Shown: positions 44,367-54,298 of the stretch, one piece after another
How the letters are laid out: the number at the start of each line of letters is the position of its first letter
Numbering within the stretch: position 1 is the first letter of the stretch
Source: Deltaproteobacteria bacterium
GTDB taxonomy: Bacteria; Desulfobacterota; Desulfarculia; Adiutricales; Adiutricaceae
Assembly (NCBI GenBank): GCA_031265205.1
Contig: JAISCZ010000064.1
Span: 1-64,000, forward strand
Direction: 5' to 3'
DNA length: 64,000 nucleotides
Position numbers and translations under genes: made by a program
The notes under the pieces: generated by a model
Told to the model about the DNA's origin: nothing
Database searches by the model: none
What the model saw: the letters and a program-made list of their open reading frames with translations, nothing else

Positions 44367-46270
44367 GTGAAGGATATTCAGACAAATTCTCAGTCTTTTG
44401 AAATGATCGTCAAGGGCGATTATGTCTACGCCGACAAGACGGAGAGCGTATACCAATTAGCCGCGAAGGGCGGCGCCTATTTTTTAGCCAGGCCTGGAAA
44501 GTTCGGTAAATCGCTCCTCTTAAACACTTTTGACGCGCTTTTTCGGGAGCCCGCCACGCCAGAAGACGCGCCCTCTAATCTTTTTCAAAATTTATGGATT
44601 GGCCAAAAAGCGACGCCGGAGTACGATTTCACGGATTGCCGTCCCGTCATAAACTTGTCTTTAGCCATGTCTTGCCAAAGTCCCCAGATTCTAAGCGATG
44701 GACTCGCGCGGAAAATTCGCCTCATCGCCGCTTCCTATGGCGTGGAAAGAGATATCTCCACTCCTGACGGATTGTTGGAAGCTCTAATCGTGGATCTTAA
44801 GAAAAAATATAAAAAAACGTGGTATTGCTTATTGACGAATATGACGAGCCCATTAAGGCTAATTTTAAAGATAACGATTTAGCGATAGCCAATCTCATGG
44901 TTCTCAAAGGGTTTTATTCCGCGCTGAAAACCAGCGTAAAAGATCTCCATTTTGTTTTTCTGACCGGAATTACCCGGTACGCTTTATTATGGGGGTCTGG
45001 CGTTCTAAACCATCTTACTGATATAACCCTTAGCGAAGAATACGCGAATATCTGCGGATTCACTTACGGAGAATTTGAAAACTGTTTCGCCGACAGATTT
45101 CCTCAAGCTTTGAAAGCGCTAAAGGAACAAGGATTGCTGGGAAAAAAAGCCACGATTTCAGATTTGCGAAAGGTAATGTTTGACCAATACGACGGTTATA
45201 GCTGGGACGGCAAAACAAGAGTTCTCAATCCCTATTCGATTTTAAATTTTTTTAAATCATATAAATTATTCAATTATTGGGCGGATCTTGAGCCTTCGGC
45301 GTTATTTATTGAGCATGTAATGGCTAAGGATCCTTTGGCTATTGTCGCTGAAAAACTTAAAAATCTGCCTGGAAGGAAAATTAATATGTTAGAGGCGGTC
45401 GGATCTTTAACGCCTATTCCGGCTCTATTCCAGACTGGGTACCTGACCGTGGATAAAGCTACGGATGTCAGAGGGGGTTATTTGTATAGCTTTAAAATAC
45501 CTAATGAGGAAGTAAGGCCGACGTTAGAGGATAATTTTATTTCAAGCGTTGGCCAGTTATTAAAGATGGACATGGACAAGCGAAATAATTATTTTGAGGA
45601 AGCTATTAAGCGCGAAGACGCCGAAAAAATAACGGAAATTATTACCTCTCTTTATCTCGAGTTTCCAGCAATACATCATAAATCAGACGAGTCTTTTTAT
45701 CACGGGTTGCTCTACGCGTTCTTTCGAGCGATACGTGGAATTAAAGTCACCTCTGAACCCGCCAAGGCCGAAGGGACCGCTGACATGGTCCTTGAATTAG
45801 AAAATAATTTTTATGTTATTACTGAACTTAAATATCAGCCGGAAAAGGAGCGTATCCGAAGGACAGCGGAGGTTAAGCGCGAGCTAAACGTCACGCTTGA
45901 GGCGGAAAAAATGGCGTATAAAGGATTGGACGCCATCAGAAATATCGGGTACGAAATTCCGTATAAAAGGGTAGCGAAGAGAATTTTAAAAATGAGCGTC
46001 GGAATCTACGGGAGGGGGCGCGCCCTGGTTTTTTTAGAAAATGACGTTCAGTCAAAAATAATTTTAGAATTGGGAAGGCTTAAAGATTCCGCGCGAAAAG
46101 TTTTCTCCGTAATGGGAACGCTGTTAAATGAAGCGGATATTATTATAAAGGACGCTGAATCTCTTCAAAAAAAGGCGGTAAAACTCAATAGAGACGAAGC
46201 GCTAAAATTAAATATTGAAGTCAAAAGACTTGGCGATGAATTGGAAAAGCTTAAGGCGCGGCGCGGTTGA
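44367..46270 (+). pseudogene. AAA-ATPase-like / PD-(D/E)XK nuclease superfamily gene with internal frameshift
   Basis: Member of the AAA-ATPase_like (PF09820) plus DUF1703 PD-(D/E)XK family, abundant in gut bacteria and of uncertain function. Frame 1 from GTG 44367 (GGAGA 8 nt upstream) has VYADKT and a Walker A variant RPGKFGKSLLLNTF (about 42-55). It reaches KKKYKK at the A-run 44811-44817 and then goes off. The -1 frame resumes exactly there with NVVLLIDEYDEPIKANF (Walker B), LTGITRYA, DGYSWDGKTRVLNPYSIL, the nuclease core GTADMVLELENNFYVITELKY, and a C-terminal coil to 46270. Either one A is missing (mutation or error) or both halves are joined by -1 frameshifting on A-AAA-AAA-C. The first product alone would be 171 residues. 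Low-GC compared with ftsK. Confidence 0.85.
44811..44818 (+). other. A7C slippery heptamer at the frameshift
   Basis: The in-frame context TAT AAA AAA ACG presents A AAA AAA C; a -1 slip after AAA AAA yields AAC GTG GTA, matching the conserved family text N-V-V-L-L-I-D-E-Y-D. This is the classic tandem-Lys slippery geometry, and also a hotspot for indels. Confidence 0.7.
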
Positions 46271-48158
46271 GTCGGCTTAAAACATGTCGCGTGAGCGCGA
46301 CTCCGCGTGAATGAGATACGGACAAATTTTAAAAGCTCGGAGATATTCTCGAAAAATCGCGGCTTTTTTTTACCGTTATTCGCGTATGGCGTCTCGCGCG
46401 GCTTCACGACAATCGGATAATCGGGAGCGTTTAATTTTGGCGATATTACGGCGCGCGCCAGCCTAAAACGCGCGATTTGTTCGCGAAGGTTGAGCTTACC
46501 GGAACGTTCGTCGTTTACGGTTATAAAACCGATAGGCTGATGGGGCGCGGTCAATTCAATTGAAACTCTCCCTTTTATGGAATAAAAGCGTAAACTTTTT
46601 TGCGGTCGCGATTTTCCCCGATAAATACTCAATATCAGCGTTTGTCTGATGAATAATATAATTTTCGTCTAATATCCCTAAAGCTTATAAGTTTTTGTAA
46701 TTTCTTTATTATAATTTTAGGGTTAAATAATATAATCACCGTATCGCGGCGATAAATTAATGAAAACGCCGCTCTTTAAGAGTGGTTGAACGAGGCGTTT
46801 TCTAGCGCGACCAGGCTTCGGTCCTCCCTCGAGGCTTCCCTGGGGTCCTCGCGCCGAAAACTCTTTTCGGGTGGAGGCCGCAGGTCTCCGGTAAGGGGAA
46901 TATTTTTGGCGGACGTCGCCACAAAGTTTGTGGCGACGTTTAAAAGGATTTGTGGCGACGGGCGCTGGAAGGCGCGAGACCGCGCTTTGGGGCGTACGCG
47001 CGCGCCGGCGGCGTGGGCGGAGGAAAGAGGTGGGTCATCCTCCCCAAAGGATTTGGAGGCGTTTTATTTTCGCGTGTCAACCATCAAAATAGGTCTGGAG
47101 AAGGCGATAGTCTCTTTTAAGGGACGCTCTCCGCCGCCCTCAGGAAAGATAACCCAAGAGGGCGCTCCTCGGAAGCCTTCCAGTGGATTTTCCGTGGCTT
47201 CAATTTTCCGCCTTGGCCTACGCTTTATCCTTTTGGGTTTTTCCCGAGATTTTTCCGCCACGTAAAGGCCTAAATGGACCGCCTAAATAAAGCTAATTTA
47301 ATATTCTTATAAATGCCGTCTTAAGCGATATGTCAGGCGATAGTTTTAAATAAAGGCTTTCCGCCGCCATTTAATGAAGCTAGCTAACCTAAATTTTTTC
47401 TATTAATTATTGTTGTAGTTTTTCATTAGCTCTATTTTTCAATTTTTCCTTCGCGTATTATCTAGTGGTTTTTACCCCTATATTTATCTCTATCGAGACT
47501 TAGCGATGAGGGCAAATTTCGCGCGGTTTAATTATTCTAAAAACACCCCTTAAGTATAGTAGAGGCGAGAGTTTTTTTTAAGGAAGACTCTCCGGCGCCC
47601 TCTGGGAGGCCTGGCCGCTCGCGGGCTTTCCCCACCATTTTTGGGGGGTAGTTTTCCCGTGGCTCCGCTCTCCAATTTAGACCTTTGTCTTTTCCTTCGG
47701 GGGCTTTTCTCCCGAATTTTCCCCTTGGGAGACTCCCCAACGGATAGCCAAATTATGTCCGGTCAATTTTGTAAATTCGCCCCTCAAGCGTTAGAGGGAC
47801 GCCCACGCGCGCTCGACCGTCCGCTTCTCTCGCGCGAGCCTCTTGATTAGCGCGAACCATTGACGCGCGGCTAGCCGCCGATTGTCGCGGCGCCTTCTCG
47901 GAAAGCGCCTTTTTTTCCCGCGCCCAGTTTGCGGCGCGGCGCCTCGGCGCGAGCTTTGGGCGCGGCGGCCAAGCGTCTTCGCGGCTCGTTTAGACCAAAA
48001 TTTTACCTTGTTTTCGCGCGAGGATACCTCAAGGCCCCTCGCGAATGGCCGGAAAGCCCCTCCCCGCCAAGCCTTAGGAGGGATTTTACCCGCGTTTTAA
48101 GTTGACGCTTGCCGTCTTGGCGCCTTTGGCGCCGCCTCTCTCCTTGATAGGAGCGTAT
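46271..48158. other. Decayed accessory spacer
   Basis: About 1.9 kb with alternating AT-rich (46640-46790, 47270-47560) and G/C-rich segments. A minus-strand frame at 46290-46632 gives fairly protein-like sequence (SIKGRVSIELTAPHQP, QIARFRLARAVIS) but no identity, and its stop lies inside the neighbouring AAA-ATPase-like gene. Two diverged repeats occur at about 47095-47258 and 47565-47730. No intact gene is supported. Confidence 0.5.
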
Positions 48159-50741
48159 ATGAGTCTCGATTTTCTTTTGGACGGCCTCCTCGTTTACGGC
48201 GCGCCGCGAAGCTTCCAATTTTTCCTCCTTCTCCTTTTAGCTTCCCTCCTCGCGAGGCTTTTGGAACAATACGTCGCGCTCGCCTTAAATTCCGCGCGCG
48301 TCCCGTGGGCGCGCGAAGGCGCTCCAGAGCCCCGCGCGAGGCGCCACAAGGGCCTTTTCCGCGCTCTTTTCGCGCCATTTTTCGCCCGCTTTTCTTCCCC
48401 CTTCCGCCGCTCTCCGCGCTCGCTTCGCCTGACTCCTTCCGCGCTTGCGGACGGAGAAGGACAACCCTCTATCCCTTCGCGGCGGGCGCCGGCCTCCCGG
48501 CTGACGCCGCGGGAATTATCCCCGGACGGGACCTCCGGCGCCAGAGGCGCCGCGCTATTTCTTAACGGCGCGCTCTTAAGCGGAAACCCCGCTTCCCCCG
48601 CTATTGGCGCCCTTTGGCTTGAGGCCAGCGCCCTTTCCAGTCTTCGTCCGGCGAGCCTGACGCCGCGCGCGCTCGGCGCGGGCGCCCCGTTGACCCTCGG
48701 CGCGCCCTTATTGACGCGGCCCGCGAGCGGAGCGGAAATTTGGGAAAAGCGCGCGTGGAGTCTTCCCGCTTTTTGGGAAGAGGGCGACGCCCTCGCGGAA
48801 GGCGCGGATCTTTCCCGCGACGCCCCGAGCGACTCGCCAAGGGTCTTTAACTCCCGCGCCTTTCTTGGAGGAAGCTCTCTGGGAGAGAGCTCGCGGAGCG
48901 CGGAGGGCTCGCGGCGCGACTCTATCCTTTTCCGCGAAGAGGCGTTTCCGCCTCTTCCGGCCTTGGCGCCTTTCCCGCGCGCGGGCGCGCCGTTTTCCGC
49001 CCGCGCGCGGGAAAACGCGCGCTTCCCGGAAACGCCGTCGCGCGTCGCTCCTGACCCGGAAAACAGGCCAGCCCCCTTTTTGAGCCTGGCCCCCTCGGTC
49101 TCCAGAGAGAAGGAAGCGTCTTGTGGCCTCCTGGGGCTAATCCGGGAACGGCTCGCAAGCGAGGGAGTCGACCTCAATAATCTGGGCCTCAGTCCCCTCA
49201 AAATGGCCGGGGCCCAAACGGGACAGGCCCTTTTGGAACTGGTCCGGCGGGCCGTTTCCGACTCCAATCCCTCGCCCCACCCCAAAGAGGACGCCCCGGC
49301 GCTTCCAAGCCCGCCCCAGCGGGAGGACTTTGCGGCGGCGGGCCTCGCGTGGGATAAACTCCAGCGGGAGAGCGCTTTCTGGAGAACTTTAAAAGTTAGC
49401 CCCGCGCTCTCCTCCTGGCGGAAAGGTTTTTCCCCGGAAGAACTGGACGCTATTTTCGCGGGCTTGGAGAGCCTGGCGCTCGAAAAAATGGAGCGAGAAC
49501 ACGCGCTCGCGAATAAGCTCCATCCCCGTTTTCTCCTCGCGAGCGACCCCGCCCGCGCGGAGGAGCGGCGGTTAATTCAAGAGAAAGCCGAGAAGATCCT
49601 CGCCGGGCGCGCTAACTCTTTGACTCTCTTTCCTTCCCTGGACGCCGAAGCGCTCCCGCTCCAGGGCCCCGTCCTGGCCTCCGTCTGCCACGTCGCGGGC
49701 GCTAACCCCGAAAATAGCGAAAATAACGCCGACCGCGCGCTTCTCTTTTTGGAGGCGAACGGAAAAACGCCGCTCGGGTATCTGGATCTCGGGCCCGCGC
49801 CGGCGAGCCTGAAGCGGGTTTTGGGCGCGATAGGCCGCTTTAGCCGTGAGCGCGATCGCGTCAAGGTCCTTCTCGCGGGAGCGGAGTATTTTGACGGCCG
49901 CAAAAAGCTCATGGTCAAAGAGACGCCCGTTAGCCAGAAAGACGGGTGGATGGAAAGCTTTCTCCGCGCGCGGCTCGCCGCGGGGAGTTCGCCCCTCAAG
50001 GGCGGCGCGCCGATAGCCTTGCCCGCGCGGAGCGGCGAATGGGGCCGGCTCGTGGCCTTTTATTCCCCCGGCGTGGGAAAGGAGCGCCAAACGGCGCTCC
50101 GGGAAACTTTGTCGCGGATTTTAAAGGAGCAAAAAAGATTCTGGGGCGAAAAGGCCGACGAGAAGGCGCGCGCTTTCTTTCAGGCGACGGTCCGGCGCCA
50201 CCGGCGCCGGACCGGGCTTAAAGTCTTGGGGAGCTTATTTGAGGAGTCCCGCGCGCCCGGGGGCGAGCTCGTCTGGAAAATCGCGGCGGAAAAGCGAGCG
50301 CTCGCGGAAAGCGTTTTTGACTTTACCGTCCTCCGGGCCGCCGTTAGCGCCAAGGTCATCGGAGACGCGGAACTCCGCCGCCTTTACCGGCGCCGTCAGG
50401 AGATTTCTCGGGAGATTGCCTCTCTCGCGGGGCCGCGCGACTTTAACCTCGAGCTCTGGCTGAAATTCTTTGGGGAGTCCTGGCGCGCTTCCCCCGCGTC
50501 CGCGCGGGAGAAGGCGCCTCGCGGGGAGAACGCGCCGCGCGCGGAAGCCGCTTTCCAAGAGGAAAGCGCGCCTGATGGGAAAGGCGGGCCCGTGGGCGCG
50601 CCCCTCGGGCCCCCGCGCGAGGATTTTCCCGCTGGCTCTTTCCTGTGGGAGAGGCTCTACGAGCTTTTGGCTTCCCAGAAAGCGCGGGAGGAGCGCCCGC
50701 CGCTCGCTTCCCTCGCGGAGCCAAGTAAACCCACGCCTTGA
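48159..50741 (+). CDS. Membrane-anchored protein with a degenerate IS1634-like transposase domain (tentative)
   Basis: An 860-residue protein from ATG 48159 (TAGGAG 5 nt upstream). An N-terminal hydrophobic helix (about 17-35, SFQFFLLLLLASLLARLL) is followed by about 300 residues of Ser/Ala/Arg/Pro-rich low-complexity sequence. A more ordered region begins near 320. By eye, residues about 480-750 follow the order of the DDE domain of IS1634-type transposases: RALLFLEANGKTPLGYLDLGP, VKVLLAGAEYFDG, GRLVAFYSPGVGKERQTAL, GELVWKI with ESVFDFTVLRAAV, and ELRRLYRRRQEISREI. The expected catalytic Asp in ADRG is lost (AGAE), and the first Asp and last Glu also seem missing. Codon use is native, so this would be an exapted, inactive relative. 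The homology is inference. Confidence 0.5.
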   Translation: MSLDFLLDGLLVYGAPRSFQFFLLLLLASLLARLLEQYVALALNSARVPWAREGAPEPRARRHKGLFRALFAPFFARFSSPFRRSPRSLRLTPSALADGEGQPSIPSRRAPASRLTPRELSPDGTSGARGAALFLNGALLSGNPASPAIGALWLEASALSSLRPASLTPRALGAGAPLTLGAPLLTRPASGAEIWEKRAWSLPAFWEEGDALAEGADLSRDAPSDSPRVFNSRAFLGGSSLGESSRSAEGSRRDSILFREEAFPPLPALAPFPRAGAPFSARARENARFPETPSRVAPDPENRPAPFLSLAPSVSREKEASCGLLGLIRERLASEGVDLNNLGLSPLKMAGAQTGQALLELVRRAVSDSNPSPHPKEDAPALPSPPQREDFAAAGLAWDKLQRESAFWRTLKVSPALSSWRKGFSPEELDAIFAGLESLALEKMEREHALANKLHPRFLLASDPARAEERRLIQEKAEKILAGRANSLTLFPSLDAEALPLQGPVLASVCHVAGANPENSENNADRALLFLEANGKTPLGYLDLGPAPASLKRVLGAIGRFSRERDRVKVLLAGAEYFDGRKKLMVKETPVSQKDGWMESFLRARLAAGSSPLKGGAPIALPARSGEWGRLVAFYSPGVGKERQTALRETLSRILKEQKRFWGEKADEKARAFFQATVRRHRRRTGLKVLGSLFEESRAPGGELVWKIAAEKRALAESVFDFTVLRAAVSAKVIGDAELRRLYRRRQEISREIASLAGPRDFNLELWLKFFGESWRASPASAREKAPRGENAPRAEAAFQEESAPDGKGGPVGAPLGPPREDFPAGSFLWERLYELLASQKAREERPPLASLAEPSKPTP

Positions 50742-51076
50742 AGCCCCGAGGCCTTCCGCGCGCCTTTCCTCGCCCCGCCGCTATTAGGCCGCCGCCAGGG
50801 GAGGGCTCCCTTCAAAATTTAAAAGGCCTTTCCCAGGGCGAGCCCAGGGAGGGGGGATTTAAGCGCCTTAAAACCCCAAGCGCGCGGCGCCACGCCGGAG
50901 GCGCGCTCTTTTTGAGCCCATGGGGGAAGGGGCCGCGTCCGCGGCGCGCCCGCCAGGGGGACCCAAGGGGACCCCTGGGTGAATCGGCCACCCAAAAGCG
51001 CGCGCTTTGGCGCGCGCCGACGGGAGCGCCCCAATTCCCGGCGATTCCCGGCGCGGCGAGGCGCAGGGGGAGGCCA
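50742..51076. other. Convergent spacer
   Basis: 335 nt between the convergent 860-residue gene and tex. G/C-rich, no gene; it holds the probable tex terminator. Confidence 0.5.
50994..51017 (-). terminator. Probable tex terminator
   Basis: GCGCGCGC (50998-51005), 4-nt loop, GCGCGCGC (51010-51017), followed on the minus strand by TTTT (A-run 50994-50997). It lies about 60 nt past the tex stop. The T-tract is short. Confidence 0.55.
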
Positions 51077-53356
51077 CTAGAATTTCCCTTGAAGGGTGTT
51101 AAAGGGATTGTTAAAGGGTTTGGGGCCTCTGGGCTTGCCGATGGGGCCTCCTTTGGGACCGGGGGAGTTAGGCGGGCGCTTGAAGCCGCTTTTGCCGTCC
51201 AGGCGGAGGCTCAAGGCGATGCGGCCTCTTTCCATGTCCACGGAATTGACGCGGACTAAGACTTCCTGGCCGGATCTGACGATGTCATGGGTATTGGTCA
51301 CGAAGGAGTCGCTCATGTCGCTGATGTGGATGAGGCCTTGGGTTTCGATTCCCAAATCCACGAAAGCCCCGAAGTTGGTGACATTGGTGACGAGGCCAGT
51401 GAGAATCGAGCCGATCTGGACGTCCGCGATGGAGGAAAGGCTTCGGTCGAAATTGAGGGGAACGAGGACGGGCCGGGGATCGCGGCCCGGCTTTTCCAGC
51501 TCTTGGAAGATGTCCCGGATGGTGGGAAGGCCGATGGAGTCGCTCAAGTAGCGCTCGCGGTCCACTTTGGCCCTTAATTCCGGATCTCCCATGAGGTTCT
51601 GGACTTCCACGCCCAAATCAGCGGCCATTTTTTCGACCACGAAATAAGACTCGGGATGGACCGCGCTCGCGTCCAGGGGGTTTTGGGCGCCGCGCACGCG
51701 CAGAAAGCCCGCGCATTGCTCAAAGGTCTTGGGTCCCAGGCGGGGCACTTTCAGAAAATCTTGGCGCGACTGAAAGGGGCCGTTTTCTTGGCGGTAAGCC
51801 ACGATGGAGTGGGCGAGGGAAGGGGAGAGCCCCGAGACGAAGGAGAGGAGCTTTTCCGAGGCGCTGTTGATTTCCACGCCGACTTGGTTTACGCAGCTGA
51901 CGACCACGTCCTCGAGGCCGCGATCGAGGAGCTTGGGATCGACGTCGTATTGGTAGAGGCCCACGCCCAGGGATTTGGGGTCGATTTTGACGAGTTCCGC
52001 CAAGGGATCGATGAGGCGGCGCCCGATGGAAATCGCCCCCCGGTAAGTCAGATCCAGATGCGGGAATTCCTGGCGGGCTTCCGGGGAGGCGCTGTAAATG
52101 GAGGCCCCGGTTTCCGGGACTAAAAGGACCTGGAAATCCGCGGGGAGCCCCGGGAGCTCGCGGATAAACATTTCCATTTCTTTGCCGCCCTTGCCGCTGC
52201 CGACGGCCGCGGCCGTGAGCTCGTATTTTTGGATGAGTTCAGCGACGATCGCGGCGGCCTCCTCGCGGGCGGCGTCGCTCGCCTGGAGAAAGACGGTCTG
52301 GCACGCCAAGACGGAGGCGTCGGCGCCTAAGGCCACGGCCTTGCAGCCGGTCCGGTAGCCGGGGTCCACCGCGAGGATGGCCCGGGGCCCCCAGGGAGGC
52401 GCCATGAGGATTTCCCGCACGTTTTCGGCGAAATTGCGCGCGGCCTCTATCTCCGCTTTCTTGCGGGCGACAATCCTGGCTTCGGTTTCCAGGGACCCCC
52501 GGAGGAGCCTTTGGTAAGAGTCGGCGATGGCCTCTTTTAGATGGGGGAAAGCTGGGGAGAGCGGGTCGCGGATAACGGCGTTTTCCATGATGGCGAGCGC
52601 GCGCTCCGGGGGAGGCAGGATTTTGTACGTCAGAACGCCCTTGGATTCCCCGCGGCGGATCGCCAGAAAGCGGTGGGAGGGGACTTTGCTCGCTTCCATT
52701 TCCCCGTCGAAATAGTCCCGGTAATTCTTGCCCTCCTCTTCCATCCCGGGGATGACGCGGTAGCGGAGGATGGCCTCCCGCGCGAAAAGGGCCCGGGCCT
52801 GGGCGCGGATGGCGGCGTCCTCGTTGAAGATTTCCGCCAAGATGTCCCGCGCCCCCTGAAGAGCCTCCTCCGGGGTCAGGCCTTGGGCTTCCGGGACGCT
52901 CGCGACGAGCGCGGCGGCCTCCCGGAGGGGGTCGAGGGTCGCCTCCTGGTCGATGAGTTTTTCCGCGAGGGGCAAGAGGCCTTTTTCTTTGGCGGCCATG
53001 GCCCGGCTCCGGGCCTTGGGCTTCAAGGGCAGATAGACGTCCTCCAGCTCGGGGAGGGTCTGGGCCGCCTCCAGGCGCTCTTTGAGTTCCGGGCTCAAAA
53101 GTTCCCGCTTTTCCAGGGATCCCAAAATGGCTTGGCGTCGCTCGGCGAGATCGCGGAGGAGCGCGAGCTTGTCGCGCACGCCCTCAATGGCGACCTCGTC
53201 CAGGCCGCCCGTGGCTTCTTTACGGTAGCGCGCGATAAAGGGAACGGTCGCCTCGTCTTCCAAGAGTTTGGCGCAGGCGGCCACTTGCGCGGGACGCAGA
53301 TTCAGTTGGGCGGAAATAGTGGCGATATAAGGGGCGGCGCTTAAGCTGGATTCCAA
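51077..53356 (-). CDS. tex: Tex-family RNA-binding transcription accessory protein
   Basis: Nucleic-acid-binding protein Tex (759 residues). In order: the helical N-terminal domain (VPFIARYRKEATGGLDE), the YqgF/RNase H-like core (AILAVDPGYRTGCKAVAL), the helix-hairpin-helix segment (EINSASEKLLSFVSGLSPSLAHSIVAYR, FLKVPRLGPKTFEQCAGFLR) and a C-terminal S1 domain (GSILTGLVTNVTNFGAFVDLG, GLIHISDMSD) at about 640-715. A Pro/Gly-rich basic tail ends the protein. The start is TTG 53356 with AAGGAG about 9 nt upstream. A probable terminator follows. Confidence 0.96.
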   Translation of the reverse strand: MESSLSAAPYIATISAQLNLRPAQVAACAKLLEDEATVPFIARYRKEATGGLDEVAIEGVRDKLALLRDLAERRQAILGSLEKRELLSPELKERLEAAQTLPELEDVYLPLKPKARSRAMAAKEKGLLPLAEKLIDQEATLDPLREAAALVASVPEAQGLTPEEALQGARDILAEIFNEDAAIRAQARALFAREAILRYRVIPGMEEEGKNYRDYFDGEMEASKVPSHRFLAIRRGESKGVLTYKILPPPERALAIMENAVIRDPLSPAFPHLKEAIADSYQRLLRGSLETEARIVARKKAEIEAARNFAENVREILMAPPWGPRAILAVDPGYRTGCKAVALGADASVLACQTVFLQASDAAREEAAAIVAELIQKYELTAAAVGSGKGGKEMEMFIRELPGLPADFQVLLVPETGASIYSASPEARQEFPHLDLTYRGAISIGRRLIDPLAELVKIDPKSLGVGLYQYDVDPKLLDRGLEDVVVSCVNQVGVEINSASEKLLSFVSGLSPSLAHSIVAYRQENGPFQSRQDFLKVPRLGPKTFEQCAGFLRVRGAQNPLDASAVHPESYFVVEKMAADLGVEVQNLMGDPELRAKVDRERYLSDSIGLPTIRDIFQELEKPGRDPRPVLVPLNFDRSLSSIADVQIGSILTGLVTNVTNFGAFVDLGIETQGLIHISDMSDSFVTNTHDIVRSGQEVLVRVNSVDMERGRIALSLRLDGKSGFKRPPNSPGPKGGPIGKPRGPKPFNNPFNTLQGKF

Positions 53357-53383
53357 AGTAAAGGCTCCTTCAAATGGAGGGGG

Positions 53384-54298
53384 TTAGAGAGTGGGGCGGC
53401 CGGAGCGCGGAAGGGCGCCCGCGCGCCTTAAAACTTCCGTGACGCGGGCGAGGGAGTCGCGGTACGTGGCGCTTTGGTCGGCGAGGAAGGCCAGGCGGTA
53501 AAGGCGCCAGGCCTCGGGCAGATCGCCCTGGCCCTCGTGGTAGAGACCCAAATTGTGCTGGGCCGGGGCGTAGAGGGGATTGGCGGCGACCAGGCCCTCC
53601 CAGATGATTTTGGCCGCTTCCCAGTCCCCCCGGCCGACCAAGGCTTTAGCCTCGCGGCTCGCGGGATCGGAGGCCGGGGCGAGGGCGTCGGCCCCGAAGA
53701 GGGGCCCGATGATTTCGGTGGCGTCGCTGGCCGCTTTTTGGGAAAGAGATTTTAAAAGCGCGTCCTCTAAAGAGTCAAGAGCCGCGGCCGTCGGGGCCTG
53801 TCCCGCTTTGGACCCGAGGAAGCCGCCTAAGGCGGCGGCCGCGGCGACGCTAAGGCTCCCGGACCGCAGGAGTCCTCCCGTCGCGGGGTCCCTTAGCTCG
53901 TAATTGAAGACGAGGCGCGCGTGGGCTCTGACGAGGGGGAAGTCGCGGAGAATCTCGCGCTCGTCGCGGCCCCGGGCGAGCCAGACCTGGTTGGTTAAAG
54001 GGTCGCGCTCGTAATAGACTTTTTCGTCGCCCGCCTCCAGCGTGACCGCGGTTTCGTCGCCCAGATCGCTTTGGAGCGCGAAGGAGGCGTTCCCGGTCAG
54101 CGTGGGGCTTTGGCGCGACCCGGAGGCGAGGCGCGCGAGCTCGCGCGCGAGGGTTTCTCCCGCGTTCCCGCCGATATCCCCCACCCGAAAGGCCCCGTGG
54201 AGGCGCTCTGGAAGGGCGCCCGCCCCGCAGCCCGCCAAGAGAAGAAGCGAGAGCGCCGCGAGGGCAAGCGGGGAGAGTCTTTTAGCGGGGATAGACAT
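53384..54298 (-). CDS. TPR-containing lipoprotein
   Basis: A lipoprotein of about 304 residues with lipobox LLAGC at the end of a typical signal (SPLALAALSLLLLAGC). The middle part has beta-type sequence (KVYYERDPLTNQVWLARG, ARLVFNYELRDPATGGLLRSG), an Ala-rich helix, and a C-terminal TPR pair (GDWEAAKIIWEGLVAANPLYAPAQHNLGLYHEGQGDLPEAWRLY). ATG 54298 is chosen; a TTG two codons upstream is in frame. It overlaps the 3' end of trmFO by 17 nt and is probably translated from the same message. Function unknown; an envelope assembly role is possible. Confidence 0.78.
   Translation of the reverse strand: MSIPAKRLSPLALAALSLLLLAGCGAGALPERLHGAFRVGDIGGNAGETLARELARLASGSRQSPTLTGNASFALQSDLGDETAVTLEAGDEKVYYERDPLTNQVWLARGRDEREILRDFPLVRAHARLVFNYELRDPATGGLLRSGSLSVAAAAALGGFLGSKAGQAPTAAALDSLEDALLKSLSQKAASDATEIIGPLFGADALAPASDPASREAKALVGRGDWEAAKIIWEGLVAANPLYAPAQHNLGLYHEGQGDLPEAWRLYRLAFLADQSATYRDSLARVTEVLRRAGALPRSGRPTL

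Noticed and set aside
46290-46632. Minus-strand protein-like frame next to the AAA-ATPase-like gene
   Set aside because: Plausible sequence but only a TTG start, a stop inside the neighbouring gene and no recognised family. Left as part of the decayed spacer.
48194-49285. 363-codon minus-strand open frame
   Set aside because: Antisense to the 860-residue gene, Ser/Arg/Ala-rich, no ribosome site. The plus-strand frame has the better start and fold signals.
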